Assembly (NCBI RefSeq): GCF_005116715.1
Contig: NZ_SWCI01000001.1
Span: forward strand, 664,490 to 728,489
Source: Ferrimonas sediminicola
GTDB lineage: Bacteria; Pseudomonadota; Gammaproteobacteria; Enterobacterales; Shewanellaceae
Length of the DNA: 64,000 nt
Direction of reading: 5' to 3'
The notes below the pieces were generated by a model. It had not been told where the DNA came from and did not search any database. It was given only the letters and a program-made list of their open reading frames with translations. This document shows, one piece after another, positions 39,030 through 49,267 of the stretch. The position numbers were made by a program, and so were the translations under genes. How positions within the stretch are numbered: the stretch's first letter is position 1; every line of letters begins with the position of its first letter.

Positions 39030-39836
39030 CTAAAAGTAGGTGTTGTATTCGTACCGGGTAAGCAGGGCTTCTGCCATCAACTCGCCCTTGTCGCTGCCGA
39101 TCCCATACATATTGGGCTTCAACCTGTCCCTGAGGAGGGTGAGCTCTTCGTTGGTTTGGTCGCCTAGAGTTTGCTTTTTGGCGACCTCTCGTACCAGATC
39201 GCTCAGGTCGCCGGGGTTAACGCCATACTCTACGGTGCCCAGGTAGAGGGTTGCATACATCCCTTTAGCCCCAAGGGGGTAAGGCTCCATGTAGTAGACG
39301 AGGTTGAAGTCATCCAACTGATATTTTTCTGCTGCGGGGCTCGATTGGGAATAGGTGCCCAGGTTGAGTTGTTTATCGCTAAAGGGAATGACTGGAGAGA
39401 AAGCCGACAACTGGCTGTACAGCCCCTGATAGTCCAGTGTCTGTACCAGATATCCGCTGATCCTGCCTGTCTCGACTATCAGGGTGAGCAGGAACTTGTT
39501 TTTCTTGTAGTAGCGAAACTCCAGTCCCTTTTCGACCCTGGAGCGTTTAACTACCTGTGGAAAGCCTAGATCCTGCTCCACATAGGCCAGGTAGTTCCCC
39601 ACATCAATTCGATCCAGAAGCTGTTCTTCCACATGATGAGTGAAATTGGCTTGAATTCCCTGATAGATGGAGTAAGACAGCTCTTTTGTATCGTTCCAGT
39701 TGCCAAAACCGATCATCATGGCGATAAGGTACAGAAATCCGGATTTGGCCTTTTGCCAATGGGTGGAAAGAGGGGAGCTCAGCGCTTCAATAACCACTGA
39801 GGAGGTGGTGGCATCCTCTGGCTCTGTGGGGGACAT
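39030..39836 (-). CDS. Membrane-anchored protein of unknown function, first gene of the envelope island
   Basis: 268 residues with one hydrophobic segment near residues 33-45 (SGFLYLIAMMIGFGNW) preceded by a short cytoplasmic tail, and a large domain that should face the periplasm. The segment YSIYQGIQANFTHHVEEQLLDRIDVGNYLAYVEQDLG reminds me of proteins annotated as ETEC_3214-domain, but I cannot confirm it. The gene leads the five-gene leftward run 13 bases before the LPP20-like gene. The upstream 222 bases (39837-40058) are very AT-rich and probably hold its promoter. Confidence 0.65.
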   Translation of the reverse strand: MSPTEPEDATTSSVVIEALSSPLSTHWQKAKSGFLYLIAMMIGFGNWNDTKELSYSIYQGIQANFTHHVEEQLLDRIDVGNYLAYVEQDLGFPQVVKRSRVEKGLEFRYYKKNKFLLTLIVETGRISGYLVQTLDYQGLYSQLSAFSPVIPFSDKQLNLGTYSQSSPAAEKYQLDDFNLVYYMEPYPLGAKGMYATLYLGTVEYGVNPGDLSDLVREVAKKQTLGDQTNEELTLLRDRLKPNMYGIGSDKGELMAEALLTRYEYNTYF

Positions 39837-40091
39837 AATCCATTAGCCCTTTATTGTTAAGTTTTTCCTAAATTAACAACTGATGATATGTCTTAAGATT
39901 TGCTAATATCAAGTTAAATTTGTGGTGTGTAAGTGTTTGTTTTGATTCGTTATTGAAAAACGTGAATCTGTTAATAGTTTGCGGTGAACAAGTTGAAATG
40001 CTTTCCTGATTACGCCATTGGAAATGCGGTAGTAAAGAGAAGGGGTGATAAGTAAACTATGCGGTCACTTGCGAATGGAGGGAGGGGGAAA

Positions 40092-40592
40092 TTGGATCAA
40101 CATCAACACTGGATGCGCCGGGCCATGGCGCTGGCGGCCGAGGCGGAAGCCCTGGGCGAAGTGCCTGTGGGGGCGGTGCTGGTGAAGGATGGTGAGGTGC
40201 TGGCTGAGGGGTACAACCGCAGCATCGTCGATCATGATCCCAGTGCTCACGCCGAGATGCAGTGTCTGCGCCAGGCGGGAGCCAGGTTGGAAAACTACCG
40301 CCAGTTAGACACCACCCTCTACGTCACCTTGGAGCCTTGTCCCATGTGTGCCGGGGCCCTGGTGCACGCCCGCGTCGGAACCCTGGTGTATGGGGCGTCC
40401 GATCCCAAGACCGGAGCCGCCGGCAGCGTGATGGACCTGCTACGCCACCCGGCGCTGAATCACCAGATCGAGGTGATTGAAGGGGTGCTGGCTGAGCCCT
40501 GCGCACAACAGCTGAGTGATTTTTTCAAGCGGCGCAGGGCAGAGAAGAAAGCCCTGAAACAGGCTCAGAGGACTTCCGGGGACGCTTCCTGA
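40092..40592 (+). CDS. tadA: tRNA-specific adenosine deaminase
   Basis: Converts A34 to inosine in tRNA-Arg(ACG). 166 residues from TTG 40092, chosen because GGAGGGGG precedes it and the product opens MDQHQHWMRRAMALA like relatives; an ATG at 40113 would cut helix 1. The zinc site is HAEMQCL (His and catalytic Glu) and PCPMCAGAL (two Cys). GAVLVKDGEVLAEGYNR is conserved. A basic tail ends the protein. Its last 28 bases overlap a small antisense ORF. Confidence 0.93.
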   Translation: MDQHQHWMRRAMALAAEAEALGEVPVGAVLVKDGEVLAEGYNRSIVDHDPSAHAEMQCLRQAGARLENYRQLDTTLYVTLEPCPMCAGALVHARVGTLVYGASDPKTGAAGSVMDLLRHPALNHQIEVIEGVLAEPCAQQLSDFFKRRRAEKKALKQAQRTSGDAS

Positions 40593-40705
40593 AGGAAGGC
40601 TTTGGAGCGGTGCAATATCTTCATATGGTCGCGTTTTCTCAGTGCCCGCCTGCGCTCCGACAGGCTGCTCAGGGCTTTGCGGCGACGTGCTGGAGTTCTT
40701 AACAT
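40565..40705 (-). CDS. Putative 46-residue basic protein
   Basis: An ORF from ATG 40705 to TGA 40565 has an excellent ribosome site (GGAGGAG seven bases upstream). It encodes a very basic peptide beginning MLRTPARRRKALSSLSERRR and containing LRKRDHMKILHRSKAFLQEA. It overlaps the 3' end of tadA on the opposite strand by 28 bases. No known family recognised. Spacing and the Shine-Dalgarno sequence are the evidence that it is real. Between it and mltF (40706-40993) I see nothing supportable. Confidence 0.5.
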   Translation of the reverse strand: MLRTPARRRKALSSLSERRRALRKRDHMKILHRSKAFLQEASPEVL

Positions 40706-40993
40706 TATTTTCTCCTCCTATTTTTCTCTAGTTGGACCCTACCCTCATCTGTTTGCAGTTCGATGACATCGGCTTTGAGTGTGTGTGGCGACTTTGGCTC
40801 CATTAGGGCGACCAAAGCCGTCACGTTTTGAATCGAAAGTGAGCCATTGGAGCGAGTTGAATGACGCTCTCAATGGCAACCTTCTGATTTACAGGTTGAT
40901 ATAAGAGATAGCTACGACTTCGGGCAAATTCAACCCCAGGGGCCCGTAAAATCTGGATGGGTAACGGAGATCTTCTGGGAAGTTGGCGCAAGA

Positions 40994-42382
40994 TCACTCT
41001 CGGCTCTTGGCCAGATCCAGTGGGGCACCCGTGGTGGGGGGAAGGTGGGTCTCCAGCAGCACCAGGGTATCGTAGTAGCGCTTGATGTTATCCACGTAGT
41101 GGGCGGCCACGCCCCCCTGGGCGAATCCGTAGCGGGTACTCTGGTAGTAGCGTTTCTGGGTGAGTCTGGGCAGCATCGATTTGACGTCTGCCCAGCTGCT
41201 TGGGTTGAGGCCCTGGCGTTGGGCGATCACCCTGGCATCCTCCACATGGCCCAGGCCGATGTTGTAGGCCGCCAGGGCAAACCACAACCGCTCCGGTTGC
41301 GGGATGGAGGCGGGCAGTCGCTTGAGTAGGTCGTGCAGATAGTCGCTGCCGCCGCGGATGCTTTGCTCCGGATTGAGCCGGTCGGTGACGCCGACCCGGC
41401 GCGCGGTGGACTGGGTCAGCATCATCAGGCCTCGGACCCCGGTCGGAGAGCGGGCTTTGGGATTCCAGTGAGACTCCTGATAAGCCACCGCAGCCAGCTG
41501 GCGCCAATCCAGCTCTCCGGCATGTTCGCGGAACCAGGACTCGTATTTGGGCAACTTGGTTTCCACCGCCCGGATAAAGGCTCGGGTGTCTACATAGTCG
41601 AAGCGCTTCACATGGCCGAAGTATTTCTCCTCCAACTGCTTCAGGGTGCCTGCCTGCTTCAGCGTGTTCCAGTAGTCCAGCAGTTCACTGAGCAGCCTGT
41701 GACTGCCGACTTCGGGTAGGGCCCAGCCCACCTCCTGCTCTGTGCCCAGGGAGAAGGCTACGGCCAGTTCCGGGTGCAGGCGCCGGCTGGCGGCCAGGGT
41801 CTTGTCGTCGGAGAGGGTATAGGCCAACTCTCCCGAGGCGACCATGGAGAGCAGCTCGTGGGCGGCGTAATTCGTGGTCTCCTCCCAACTGAGGACGGGC
41901 AGGGTTCGCCGCTCCGTCGCCAACATCTCCGCATGATTGGAGCCGGCCATCACCATCAGCGGTTCGGTGAGTTGGGCCAGAGAATCGGGCTTGGGGTGGC
42001 CCCGGCGGTAGACCAGTTGCACCCGGGTGCGGTAGATGGGGGGGCCAAAACGCCAGAAACTGCGGTTGAGGTGGGTATCGGTCAGGCTGGAGGCGATCAG
42101 ATCCAGTTTGCCCTGGCTCATGTCGTCGAACAGCTCAGGCAAGGAGGCGTAGGGGGTAACCTCCAGCTCGCGCCCCAGGTGCAGGGCAAAACCCAGGGCC
42201 AGCTCGTAGTCCAGCCCCTGGGCACCGGCGGCGCCCACCACATAGGTGGTCGGCCCGTACAGAGTCCCCACCCGCAGCGGGCGGCTGGTCTCCGATTCAG
42301 GCTCGGTGCGCTGTGGCTGCTGATACTCCAGCGGAAGGCACCCGGCCAGGGTCAGCAGCAGAATCGCCAGTAAACCCCTCAT
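40994..42382 (-). CDS. mltF: Membrane-bound lytic transglycosylase F
   Basis: 462 residues from ATG 42382, giving a clean lipoprotein signal (MRGLLAILLLTLAGC). The N-terminal domain is an SBP_bac_3-like periplasmic binding fold (LRVGTLYGPTTYVVGAAGAQGLDYEL). The C-terminal SLT domain has AVAYQESHWNPKARSPTGVRGLMMLT with the catalytic Glu and FALAAYNIGLGHVEDAR. The enzyme cleaves peptidoglycan to 1,6-anhydroMurNAc at the outer membrane. It is divergent from purL, the usual neighbour in enterics. Confidence 0.94.
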   Translation of the reverse strand: MRGLLAILLLTLAGCLPLEYQQPQRTEPESETSRPLRVGTLYGPTTYVVGAAGAQGLDYELALGFALHLGRELEVTPYASLPELFDDMSQGKLDLIASSLTDTHLNRSFWRFGPPIYRTRVQLVYRRGHPKPDSLAQLTEPLMVMAGSNHAEMLATERRTLPVLSWEETTNYAAHELLSMVASGELAYTLSDDKTLAASRRLHPELAVAFSLGTEQEVGWALPEVGSHRLLSELLDYWNTLKQAGTLKQLEEKYFGHVKRFDYVDTRAFIRAVETKLPKYESWFREHAGELDWRQLAAVAYQESHWNPKARSPTGVRGLMMLTQSTARRVGVTDRLNPEQSIRGGSDYLHDLLKRLPASIPQPERLWFALAAYNIGLGHVEDARVIAQRQGLNPSSWADVKSMLPRLTQKRYYQSTRYGFAQGGVAAHYVDNIKRYYDTLVLLETHLPPTTGAPLDLAKSRE

Positions 42383-42430
42383 GGTTATGCATCCATCTGA
42401 ATTGTTCGTCATCTTCCGCTCATTGTAGAC

Positions 42431-42459
42431 TGTTTTGCGACCGTCCTTTCCACTATAAT
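42431..42459 (+). promoter_or_regulatory. Putative purL promoter
   Basis: A perfect TATAAT at 42454-42459 lies 92 bases before the purL start. The -35 at 17 bp spacing (TGTTTT, 42431-42436) is weak. No PurR box was seen. Confidence 0.5.
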
Positions 42460-42551
42460 GTCGCCACCTTTGATGCCGGGAATTGTGATCCGGTTCGGAT
42501 TTCGCTCCCGGTATTGAGCCCTACACAAAACTATATAAGGTAAAAAATACC

Positions 42552-45500
42552 GTGATTAAGATCCTCCGCGGCGCGCCGGCGCTGTCCGCGTTTCGGGTCC
42601 ACAAGCTGCTATCGGCTTGCCAGAACGCGAATCTACCCGTGTCCGATCTCTATGCGGAATACTGCCACTTTGCCCACCTCGCTTCGCCGCTCAATCCTGA
42701 GCAAGCTCAACACCTTGAACAGATTCTAACCTATGGCCCCCGGCTGGAACAGCACGAGCCACAAGGGCGCTTGTTCCTGGTGGTTCCCCGCCCCGGCACC
42801 ATCTCACCCTGGTCCTCCAAGGCCACCGACATCGCCCACAACTGCGGCCTGGATGCGGTTAAACGCCTGGAGCGCGGCGTTGCCTGGTACCTGACCCTGG
42901 AGGGGGAGCTGGACGGCGAGCAGCAGAAGCAGCTGCTGAACCTGATCCACGACCGCATGGTGGAGGCGGTGCTGGATGGCTTCGAGGCCGCCGAGGCGCT
43001 GTTTGTCACCGCCGAACCCGCCGCAGTGAAGTCCGTGGACGTTCTGGGTGGTGGCAGAGACGCCCTGGCACAGGCCAACGTCAGCATGGGGCTGGCCCTG
43101 GCCGAGGATGAAATCGATTACCTGGTGGAGAACTTCACCCGCCTGGGGCGCAACCCCAATGACATCGAGCTCTACATGTTTGCCCAGGCAAACTCCGAGC
43201 ACTGCCGGCACAAGATCTTCAACGCCGACTGGACCATCGACGGCGAGGCTCAGCCCAAGTCTCTGTTCAAGATGATCAAGAACACCTTCGAGCAAACTCC
43301 GGAAAACGTCCTTTCCGCCTATAAGGACAACGCCGCGGTGATGGTGGGCTCGGAAGCGGGTCGCTTCTTCCCTGATGACGCCGGCAGCTACCGCTATCAC
43401 CAGGAGCCGGTGCACATCCTGATGAAGGTGGAGACTCACAACCACCCCACCGCCATCAGTCCCTACCCTGGGGCTGCCACCGGCTCCGGCGGTGAGATCC
43501 GCGACGAGGGTGCCACCGGTCGGGGCTCCAAGCCCAAGGCGGGTCTCACCGGCTTCACCGTGTCCAACCTGAACATTCCCGGTTTCGAACAGCCCTGGGA
43601 GCAGCCCTATGGCAAGCCGGACCGCATCGTCACCCCGCTGGAGATCATGCTCGAGGGACCACTGGGCGGCGCCGCCTTCAACAACGAGTTTGGCCGTCCC
43701 GCCCTGTTGGGCTACTTCCGTACCTATGAGCAGGAGGTGACCAGCTTCAATGGCACCGAGGTGCGCGGCTACCACAAGCCAATCATGCTGGCCGGTGGCC
43801 TGGGCAACATTCGCGAGGATCACGTGCAGAAGGGCGAGATCCCCGTCGGCGCCAAGTTGATCGTCCTGGGTGGCCCCGCCATGAACATTGGCCTGGGGGG
43901 GGGCGCCGCCTCCTCCATGGCCTCCGGTCAGTCCTCCGAGGATCTGGATTTTGCCTCGGTACAGCGGGAGAACCCGGAGATCGAGCGTCGCTGCCAGGAG
44001 GTGATCGATCGCTGCTGGCAACTGGGTGACGCCAACCCCATCGCCTTTATTCACGACGTCGGCGCCGGAGGCCTGTCCAACGCCATGCCTGAGCTGGTGG
44101 ATGACGGCGGCCGTGGCGGCCGTTTCCGTCTGCGGGATGTGCCCAACGACGAGCCCGGCATGTCGCCCCTGGAGATCTGGTGCAACGAGTCTCAGGAGCG
44201 TTATGTGATGGCGGTGGCCGCCGAAGATCTGGACAGATTCGACGCCATCTGCCGTCGTGAGCGCGCGCCCTACGCGGTGATCGGTGAGGCCACCGAGGAG
44301 ATGCAGCTGGTCCTGGAAGACAGCCACTTCGACAACACCCCCATCGACATGCCGATGGAGGTGTTGCTGGGCAAGGCGCCCAAGATGCACCGAGAGGTGA
44401 GCTCCTCCCAGTGCGCCTCCCCGGCGCTGGACACCAGTTCCGTGGAGATCAAGGAGGCGGTACGCCGGGTGCTGCGCCTGCCTGCGGTGGCGGAGAAGAC
44501 CTTCCTGATTACCATCGGTGACCGCTCGGTGACCGGCCTGGTGGCCCGGGATCAGATGGTGGGTCCCTGGCAGGTGCCGGTGGCCGACTGCGCGGTGACC
44601 GCCGCCGCCCTGGACAGCTACCACGGTGAGGCGATGTCCATGGGCGAGCGCACCCCCCTGGCCCTGATCAACTACGGCGCCTCCGCCCGTATGGCGGTGG
44701 GTGAGTCCCTGACCAACATCGCCTGTGCCCATATCGGCTCCCTGGCCCACATCAAGCTGTCCGCCAACTGGATGGCGGCCGCCGGTCACCCCGGTGAGGA
44801 CGCCGGCCTCTACGAGGCGGTCAAGGCGGTGGGCGAGGAGCTGTGTCCCGCCCTGGGCCTGACCATCCCAGTGGGCAAAGACTCCATGTCCATGAGGACC
44901 GCCTGGGAGGACCAGGGCCAACAGAAGAGCGTCACCTCGCCCTTGTCGCTGGTGATCACCGCCTTTGGCCGGGTGGAGGATATCCGTCATACCCTGACGC
45001 CGCAGCTGCGCCTGGACAAGGGTGACAGCACACTGCTCTACATCGATCTGGGCAACGGCCGGCAGCGCCTGGGCGGGTCAGCCCTCGCCCAGGTCTACAA
45101 CCAGCTGGGCAACCAGGCGCCGGATGTGGACCAGCCTGAACTGCTCAAGGGGTTCTTCAACGCCATCCAGGCCCTGATCGCCGACCGGGCTCTGCTGGCC
45201 TACCATGACAAGGGGGACGGCGGCCTGTTTGTCACCCTGGCGGAGATGGCCTTTGCCGGCAAGGCGGGCCTGGAGGTGGATCTTTCCGCCCTGGCCGGAG
45301 ACGATCTGGCGGTGCTGTTCAACGAGGAACTGGGTGCGGTGGTCCAGGTGGCCGACGATCGCCTGGCCCAGGTCCGCGCTGTGCTGGAAGATCATGGCCT
45401 GGCGGCCTGCAGCCATGTAATTGGCTCAGTTCACCAGGGCGAGCGCCTCACCTTCCGCCGTAACGGTGAGCCGGTAGTGGATGAGAGCCGCACCGAGCTG

Positions 45501-46445
45501 CGCGGTGTCTGGGCCGAGACCACCTTCCGCATGCAGTCGATGCGGGACAATCCCCAGTGTGCCGAAGAGGAGCACCAGGCCAAGCTCAATGCCGAGGACC
45601 CCGGACTGTCGGTGGCTCTGAGCTTCGATCCCGCCGAGGACGTGGCGGCGCCCCATATTCTCAAGGGGGTCGCCCCCAAGATGGCCATCCTGCGCGAGCA
45701 GGGGGTGAACTCCCATGTTGAGATGGCCGCCGCCTTCGATCGTGCCGGTTTCGATGCGGTGGATGTGCACATGAGCGACATCCTCGAGGGCCGACTGAGC
45801 CTGGAGCAGTTCCAGGGCCTGGTGGCCTGTGGCGGCTTCTCCTACGGCGACGTGCTGGGAGCCGGAGAGGGGTGGGCCAAATCCATCCTGTTCAACGCCC
45901 GCGCCCGGGAGCAGTTCCAGGGTTTCTTCGAGCGGGCTGACAGCCTGGCCCTGGGGGTATGTAACGGTTGCCAGATGCTCTCCAACCTGAAGAGCATCAT
46001 CCCCGGCTCCGAACACTGGCCCCACTTTGTTCGAAACCGCTCTGAGCGGTTCGAGGCGCGCTTCTCCCTGGTCGAGGTCCAGCAGAGCCCCAGCCTGTTC
46101 TTCCAGGGGATGGCCGGTTCCCGCATGCCCATCGCCGTTTCCCACGGAGAGGGACGGGCGGAGTTTGCCAGTCAGCAGGCGTTCCACGGAGCCGATACCT
46201 CGGGTACGGTGGCGCTGCGTTACCTGAACCATCAGGGACAGATCGCCACCGCCTATCCTGCCAACCCCAACGGCTCGCCCGCCGGCATCACCGGCCTGAC
46301 CACCACGGATGGCCGGGTGACCATCATGATGCCGCACCCTGAGCGGGTGTTCCGCACCGTAGCCAACTCCTGGCATCCGGATGAGTGGGGTGAGGACAGC
46401 CCCTGGATGCGGATGTTCCGCAATGCCAGGGTGGCCCTGGGCTAA
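42552..46445 (+). CDS. purL: Phosphoribosylformylglycinamidine synthase
   Basis: Single-chain large PurL (1297 residues) of de novo purine synthesis, converting FGAR to FGAM with glutamine and ATP. The N-terminal domain begins [20 protein letters not shown]. The synthetase core has [18 protein letters not shown] and [33 protein letters not shown]. The C-terminal glutaminase has GVCNGCQML with the nucleophile and HGEGRAEF and PHPERVFR. The GTG start fits the family N-terminus. Confidence 0.97.
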   Translation: MIKILRGAPALSAFRVHKLLSACQNANLPVSDLYAEYCHFAHLASPLNPEQAQHLEQILTYGPRLEQHEPQGRLFLVVPRPGTISPWSSKATDIAHNCGLDAVKRLERGVAWYLTLEGELDGEQQKQLLNLIHDRMVEAVLDGFEAAEALFVTAEPAAVKSVDVLGGGRDALAQANVSMGLALAEDEIDYLVENFTRLGRNPNDIELYMFAQANSEHCRHKIFNADWTIDGEAQPKSLFKMIKNTFEQTPENVLSAYKDNAAVMVGSEAGRFFPDDAGSYRYHQEPVHILMKVETHNHPTAISPYPGAATGSGGEIRDEGATGRGSKPKAGLTGFTVSNLNIPGFEQPWEQPYGKPDRIVTPLEIMLEGPLGGAAFNNEFGRPALLGYFRTYEQEVTSFNGTEVRGYHKPIMLAGGLGNIREDHVQKGEIPVGAKLIVLGGPAMNIGLGGGAASSMASGQSSEDLDFASVQRENPEIERRCQEVIDRCWQLGDANPIAFIHDVGAGGLSNAMPELVDDGGRGGRFRLRDVPNDEPGMSPLEIWCNESQERYVMAVAAEDLDRFDAICRRERAPYAVIGEATEEMQLVLEDSHFDNTPIDMPMEVLLGKAPKMHREVSSSQCASPALDTSSVEIKEAVRRVLRLPAVAEKTFLITIGDRSVTGLVARDQMVGPWQVPVADCAVTAAALDSYHGEAMSMGERTPLALINYGASARMAVGESLTNIACAHIGSLAHIKLSANWMAAAGHPGEDAGLYEAVKAVGEELCPALGLTIPVGKDSMSMRTAWEDQGQQKSVTSPLSLVITAFGRVEDIRHTLTPQLRLDKGDSTLLYIDLGNGRQRLGGSALAQVYNQLGNQAPDVDQPELLKGFFNAIQALIADRALLAYHDKGDGGLFVTLAEMAFAGKAGLEVDLSALAGDDLAVLFNEELGAVVQVADDRLAQVRAVLEDHGLAACSHVIGSVHQGERLTFRRNGEPVVDESRTELRGVWAETTFRMQSMRDNPQCAEEEHQAKLNAEDPGLSVALSFDPAEDVAAPHILKGVAPKMAILREQGVNSHVEMAAAFDRAGFDAVDVHMSDILEGRLSLEQFQGLVACGGFSYGDVLGAGEGWAKSILFNARAREQFQGFFERADSLALGVCNGCQMLSNLKSIIPGSEHWPHFVRNRSERFEARFSLVEVQQSPSLFFQGMAGSRMPIAVSHGEGRAEFASQQAFHGADTSGTVALRYLNHQGQIATAYPANPNGSPAGITGLTTTDGRVTIMMPHPERVFRTVANSWHPDEWGEDSPWMRMFRNARVALG

Positions 46446-46465
46446 CCTCGGCGACAGGTTCTCCA

Positions 46466-46491
46466 AGCCCGGCCCTGCGCCGGGCTTTTTT
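46466..46491 (+). terminator. purL terminator
   Basis: AGCCCGG/CCGGGCT with a seven-base loop followed by TTTTT, 20 bases after the stop. Confidence 0.88.
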
Positions 46492-46692
46492 CTGCCGAAC
46501 CCCCTGGTGAATGGGCTTATCCGGCTTTGTTGTCTGGGATCAAGGAGGCGGGCCGGGCAGGGAGCCACTCTAGGGTGGCGTCGAGCTTTCGGGTCTTGGG
46601 CCGCACCTAACTTGGGCGGATCCCTGCTCGGCTCCGGTCGGGCAACAACTGTGGCCGACCGCCAGGGATCCGGTGTCCCGTCATCCAGTCAT

Positions 46693-46719
46693 AAAAAAAG
46701 GCCGCCCGGAGGGGCGGCC
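46693..46719 (-). terminator. Terminator of a leftward small transcript
   Basis: Read leftward, GGCCGCCC-CTCC-GGGCGGCC is followed by TTTTTTT. No long gene ends here; the only candidate upstream on this strand is the 25-codon ORF at 46790-46867. The stretch 46492-46692 between the two terminators shows nothing supportable apart from a spaced GGATCCCTG/CAGGGATCC inverted repeat. Confidence 0.82.
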
Positions 46720-46789
46720 AAGCTATGCAATCTAGCTAATGCAAAGAAGGGTGATGCTTAGGCCGCTGTGGAAACAGCCGCCAGGGTGA

Positions 46790-46867
46790 TCACATGACCC
46801 GCAGTTGATAGAGCTCAACGAAGCTACGTTGATAGAGCTTAGTCATGCGCTTCAGGAGCAGACTCAT
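46790..46867 (-). CDS. Putative 25-residue small protein
   Basis: ATG at 46867 preceded by GGAGGT with a five-base spacer, an ideal ribosome site, and TGA at 46790. The product begins MSLLLKRMTKLYQRSFVELY, is basic, and contains a near-repeat (KLYQRSFVELYQ) encoded by two GTTGATAGAGCT repeats on the plus strand. A strong terminator lies 71 bases downstream. Together these suggest a dedicated short mRNA or dual-function small RNA. No homologue recognised. Confidence 0.5.
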   Translation of the reverse strand: MSLLLKRMTKLYQRSFVELYQLRVM

Positions 46868-47053
46868 GTGTACCTCCGAAAAACTGAGATTTGGGACAAT
46901 TTCATATTTAAAACGCCATATTTCCGATATTTGGAATGCCGTTTCGGTGACTATATTAGGCGGTGGGGTGATGTTCGACAAGCGAGAAAAACTCTCTCCC
47001 TGCATTAGTTAATCTAATATATTGTTTGGTGGGGGCTCAGCGGGGTTTTGAGG

Positions 47054-47222
47054 TGATCCAGGTCTTAGTCGTTGTATATAAAGAACTTTATTAAATGAAA
47101 TATTTTCTGGCTCATGATATTGCAATACAAATAATATAAATACTTCGAGCGTTGTTAGCGCTCCCCTCCCGACTGGTTAATATTGAATTTAAATCACTCC
47201 ATCCTTTTTAACATTTAGTTGT
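47054..47222 (+). promoter_or_regulatory. AT-rich cydABX control region
   Basis: The 760-base gap before cydA is strongly AT-rich in 46990-47260. It contains TGATCCAGGTCT (47054-47065), one base off the CRP/FNR-type core, and on the minus strand ACAACTAAATGTTAA (47208-47222), resembling the ArcA repeat (TTAAATGTTA). Regulation of cyd by ArcA and FNR is established in E. coli; assignment here is tentative. No ORF with a ribosome site is convincing between 46868 and 47626. Confidence 0.35.
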
Positions 47223-47626
47223 TCTGCAAGCCTTTTTTATTAAGTCTCAATAATTGTGAGTCAGCTCCCAAAAGTGATCAGGAGATTCTGGCAGGGATTG
47301 AGGGTTGCTCTGGGTGAATGATATAAAATTAGCAGAAATACCAGCGCAATCTCTCTTTGTTGTCCGGTGCGGGGGAATAAATGGAGGTTCGCTAATAGAA
47401 AGTGCTGAGTTAACGAAATGTTGTGTATGCCCGGCGGAGCCGGGCCGGCCGGATGACCAAACGGGGTGACTGAGAGTAAGCCCTGGCATCAACGGCCCGC
47501 AATGTCCCTGGGCAGCCGTGTCCCTTGGGTAAGCCGAACTCAGCACTTTTGTTGTACTGCTCCCAATAATTTTTTCCTGAATCACGTTGCCAGCAATGGC
47601 GGCACGGCGGGCGTAAGGAGACACCA

Positions 47627-49267
47627 ATGATTGTCGATGAAGTTGTCGATCTATCGCGATTGCAGTTTGCACTCACCGCGATGTATCACTTCCTGTTTGT
47701 ACCCCTCACCCTGGGCATGGCGTTCCTGCTTGCGATCATGGAATCACTCTATGTGATGACCGATAAGCAGGTATACAAGGATATGACCAAGTTCTGGGGT
47801 AAGCTCTTTGCCATTAACTTCGCCCTGGGTGTTACTACGGGTATCACCATGGAGTTCCAGTTCGGAACCAACTGGGCCTACTACTCCCACTACGTCGGGG
47901 ACATCTTCGGGGCGCCGCTGGCCATCGAAGCCCTGATGGCGTTCTTCCTTGAATCGACTCTGATTGGCCTGTTCTTCTTCGGCTGGGATCGCCTGTCCAA
48001 GCGTCAGCACCTGGCGGTAACCTGGCTGGTGGCCCTGGGCTCCAACATGTCCGCCCTGTGGATCCTGGTGGCCAACGGCTGGATGCAGAACCCGGTAGGT
48101 GCGGAGTTCAACTACGTCACCATGCGTATGGAGATGGCCAGCTTTGCCGATGTGCTGTTCAATCCCGTCGCCCAGGTGAAGTTCGTCCACACCGTGGCGT
48201 CCGGTTACGTAACCGGTTCGGTATTCGTGCTGGCCATCAGCGCCTACTACCTGCTCAAGGGCCGAGACATCGCCTTCGCCAAGCGCTCCTTCTACGTGGC
48301 CTCCGCCTTCGGTATGGCCTCCATCCTGTCCGTTATCGTCCTGGGTGACGAGTCCGGCTATGAGATGGGTGACGTGCAGAAGGTGAAGCTGGCGGCGGTG
48401 GAAGCCGAGTGGGATACCCATCCGGCACCCGCCTCCTTTACCGCCTTCGGTATCCCAGACAGCGACAACATGGAAACCAACTTTGCGGTCAAGATCCCCT
48501 ACGTGATGGGCATCATCGCTACCCGCTCCCTGGATGAGCAGGTGATGGGCATCAAGGACATCAAGGCTGAGCACGAAGCGCGTATCCGCAACGGCATGGT
48601 GGCCTACACCTTGTTGCAGAAGGTGCGTGACGGTTCTGCCAACGATGAGGAGATCGCCGAGTTCCAGCAGCGCAAGGTTGACCTGGGCTATGGCTTCCTG
48701 CTGAAGCGTTATCTGAATGAGATCGATCAGGCCAGCGAAGCCCAGATCAAGGCGGCCGTCGAGGACTCCATCCCCAATGTGGGCCCGCTGTTCTGGACCT
48801 TCCGGGTGATGGTGGGTCTGGGTATGGTGATGCTGATCGTCATCGGTCTCTCCTTCATCCAGAGTGCCAAGCAACAGGTGATGGACAAGCCCTGGTTGCT
48901 GAAGGCGGCGGTGCTGATCCTGCCCTTCCCCTGGATCGCCATTCAGTGTGGCTGGTTCGTGGCCGAATATGGCCGTCAGCCCTGGACCATTGCGGAGATT
49001 CTGCCTACCGCCATGTCCACCTCCAGCCTGAGTGCCGGTGATCTGATCTTCTCCATCATCGCCATCTGTGGCTTCTATACCGTGGCCCTGGTGGTGGAGA
49101 TGTTCCTGATGTTCCGCTTTGCCCGCCTGGGCCCCAGCAGCATGAAGACCGGCCGCTACCACTTCGAGTCCGCCGAAAACGCTGCCGAAGACGCCCGTCT
49201 GCTGGCAAAACTGTCCAAGGCCCGAGAGGCCCGCGCACAAGCCAAGGAGGCTGCAAGCCATGCTTGA
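47627..49267 (+). CDS. cydA: Cytochrome bd-I ubiquinol oxidase subunit I
   Basis: 546 residues. Heme ligand His21 lies in [15 protein letters not shown] (the equivalent of E. coli His19). [25 protein letters not shown] is conserved, and the long Q-loop between residues about 240 and 390 ([21 protein letters not shown]) identifies the L-type oxidase. GRQPWTI is present. It reduces O2 at high affinity and is useful at low oxygen next to anaerobic genes. RBS AAGGAG precedes ATG. cydB overlaps its end by eight bases. Confidence 0.97.
   Translation: MIVDEVVDLSRLQFALTAMYHFLFVPLTLGMAFLLAIMESLYVMTDKQVYKDMTKFWGKLFAINFALGVTTGITMEFQFGTNWAYYSHYVGDIFGAPLAIEALMAFFLESTLIGLFFFGWDRLSKRQHLAVTWLVALGSNMSALWILVANGWMQNPVGAEFNYVTMRMEMASFADVLFNPVAQVKFVHTVASGYVTGSVFVLAISAYYLLKGRDIAFAKRSFYVASAFGMASILSVIVLGDESGYEMGDVQKVKLAAVEAEWDTHPAPASFTAFGIPDSDNMETNFAVKIPYVMGIIATRSLDEQVMGIKDIKAEHEARIRNGMVAYTLLQKVRDGSANDEEIAEFQQRKVDLGYGFLLKRYLNEIDQASEAQIKAAVEDSIPNVGPLFWTFRVMVGLGMVMLIVIGLSFIQSAKQQVMDKPWLLKAAVLILPFPWIAIQCGWFVAEYGRQPWTIAEILPTAMSTSSLSAGDLIFSIIAICGFYTVALVVEMFLMFRFARLGPSSMKTGRYHFESAENAAEDARLLAKLSKAREARAQAKEAASHA

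Noticed and set aside
46492..46692. Possible structured RNA between purL and the small ORF
   Set aside because: Apart from a GGATCCCTG/CAGGGATCC repeat I found no promoter, tRNA-like or riboswitch-like architecture.
47247..47672. 141-codon minus-strand ORF upstream of cydA
   Set aside because: It overlaps the cydA start and the AT-rich promoter, lacks a ribosome site and has no recognisable domain.
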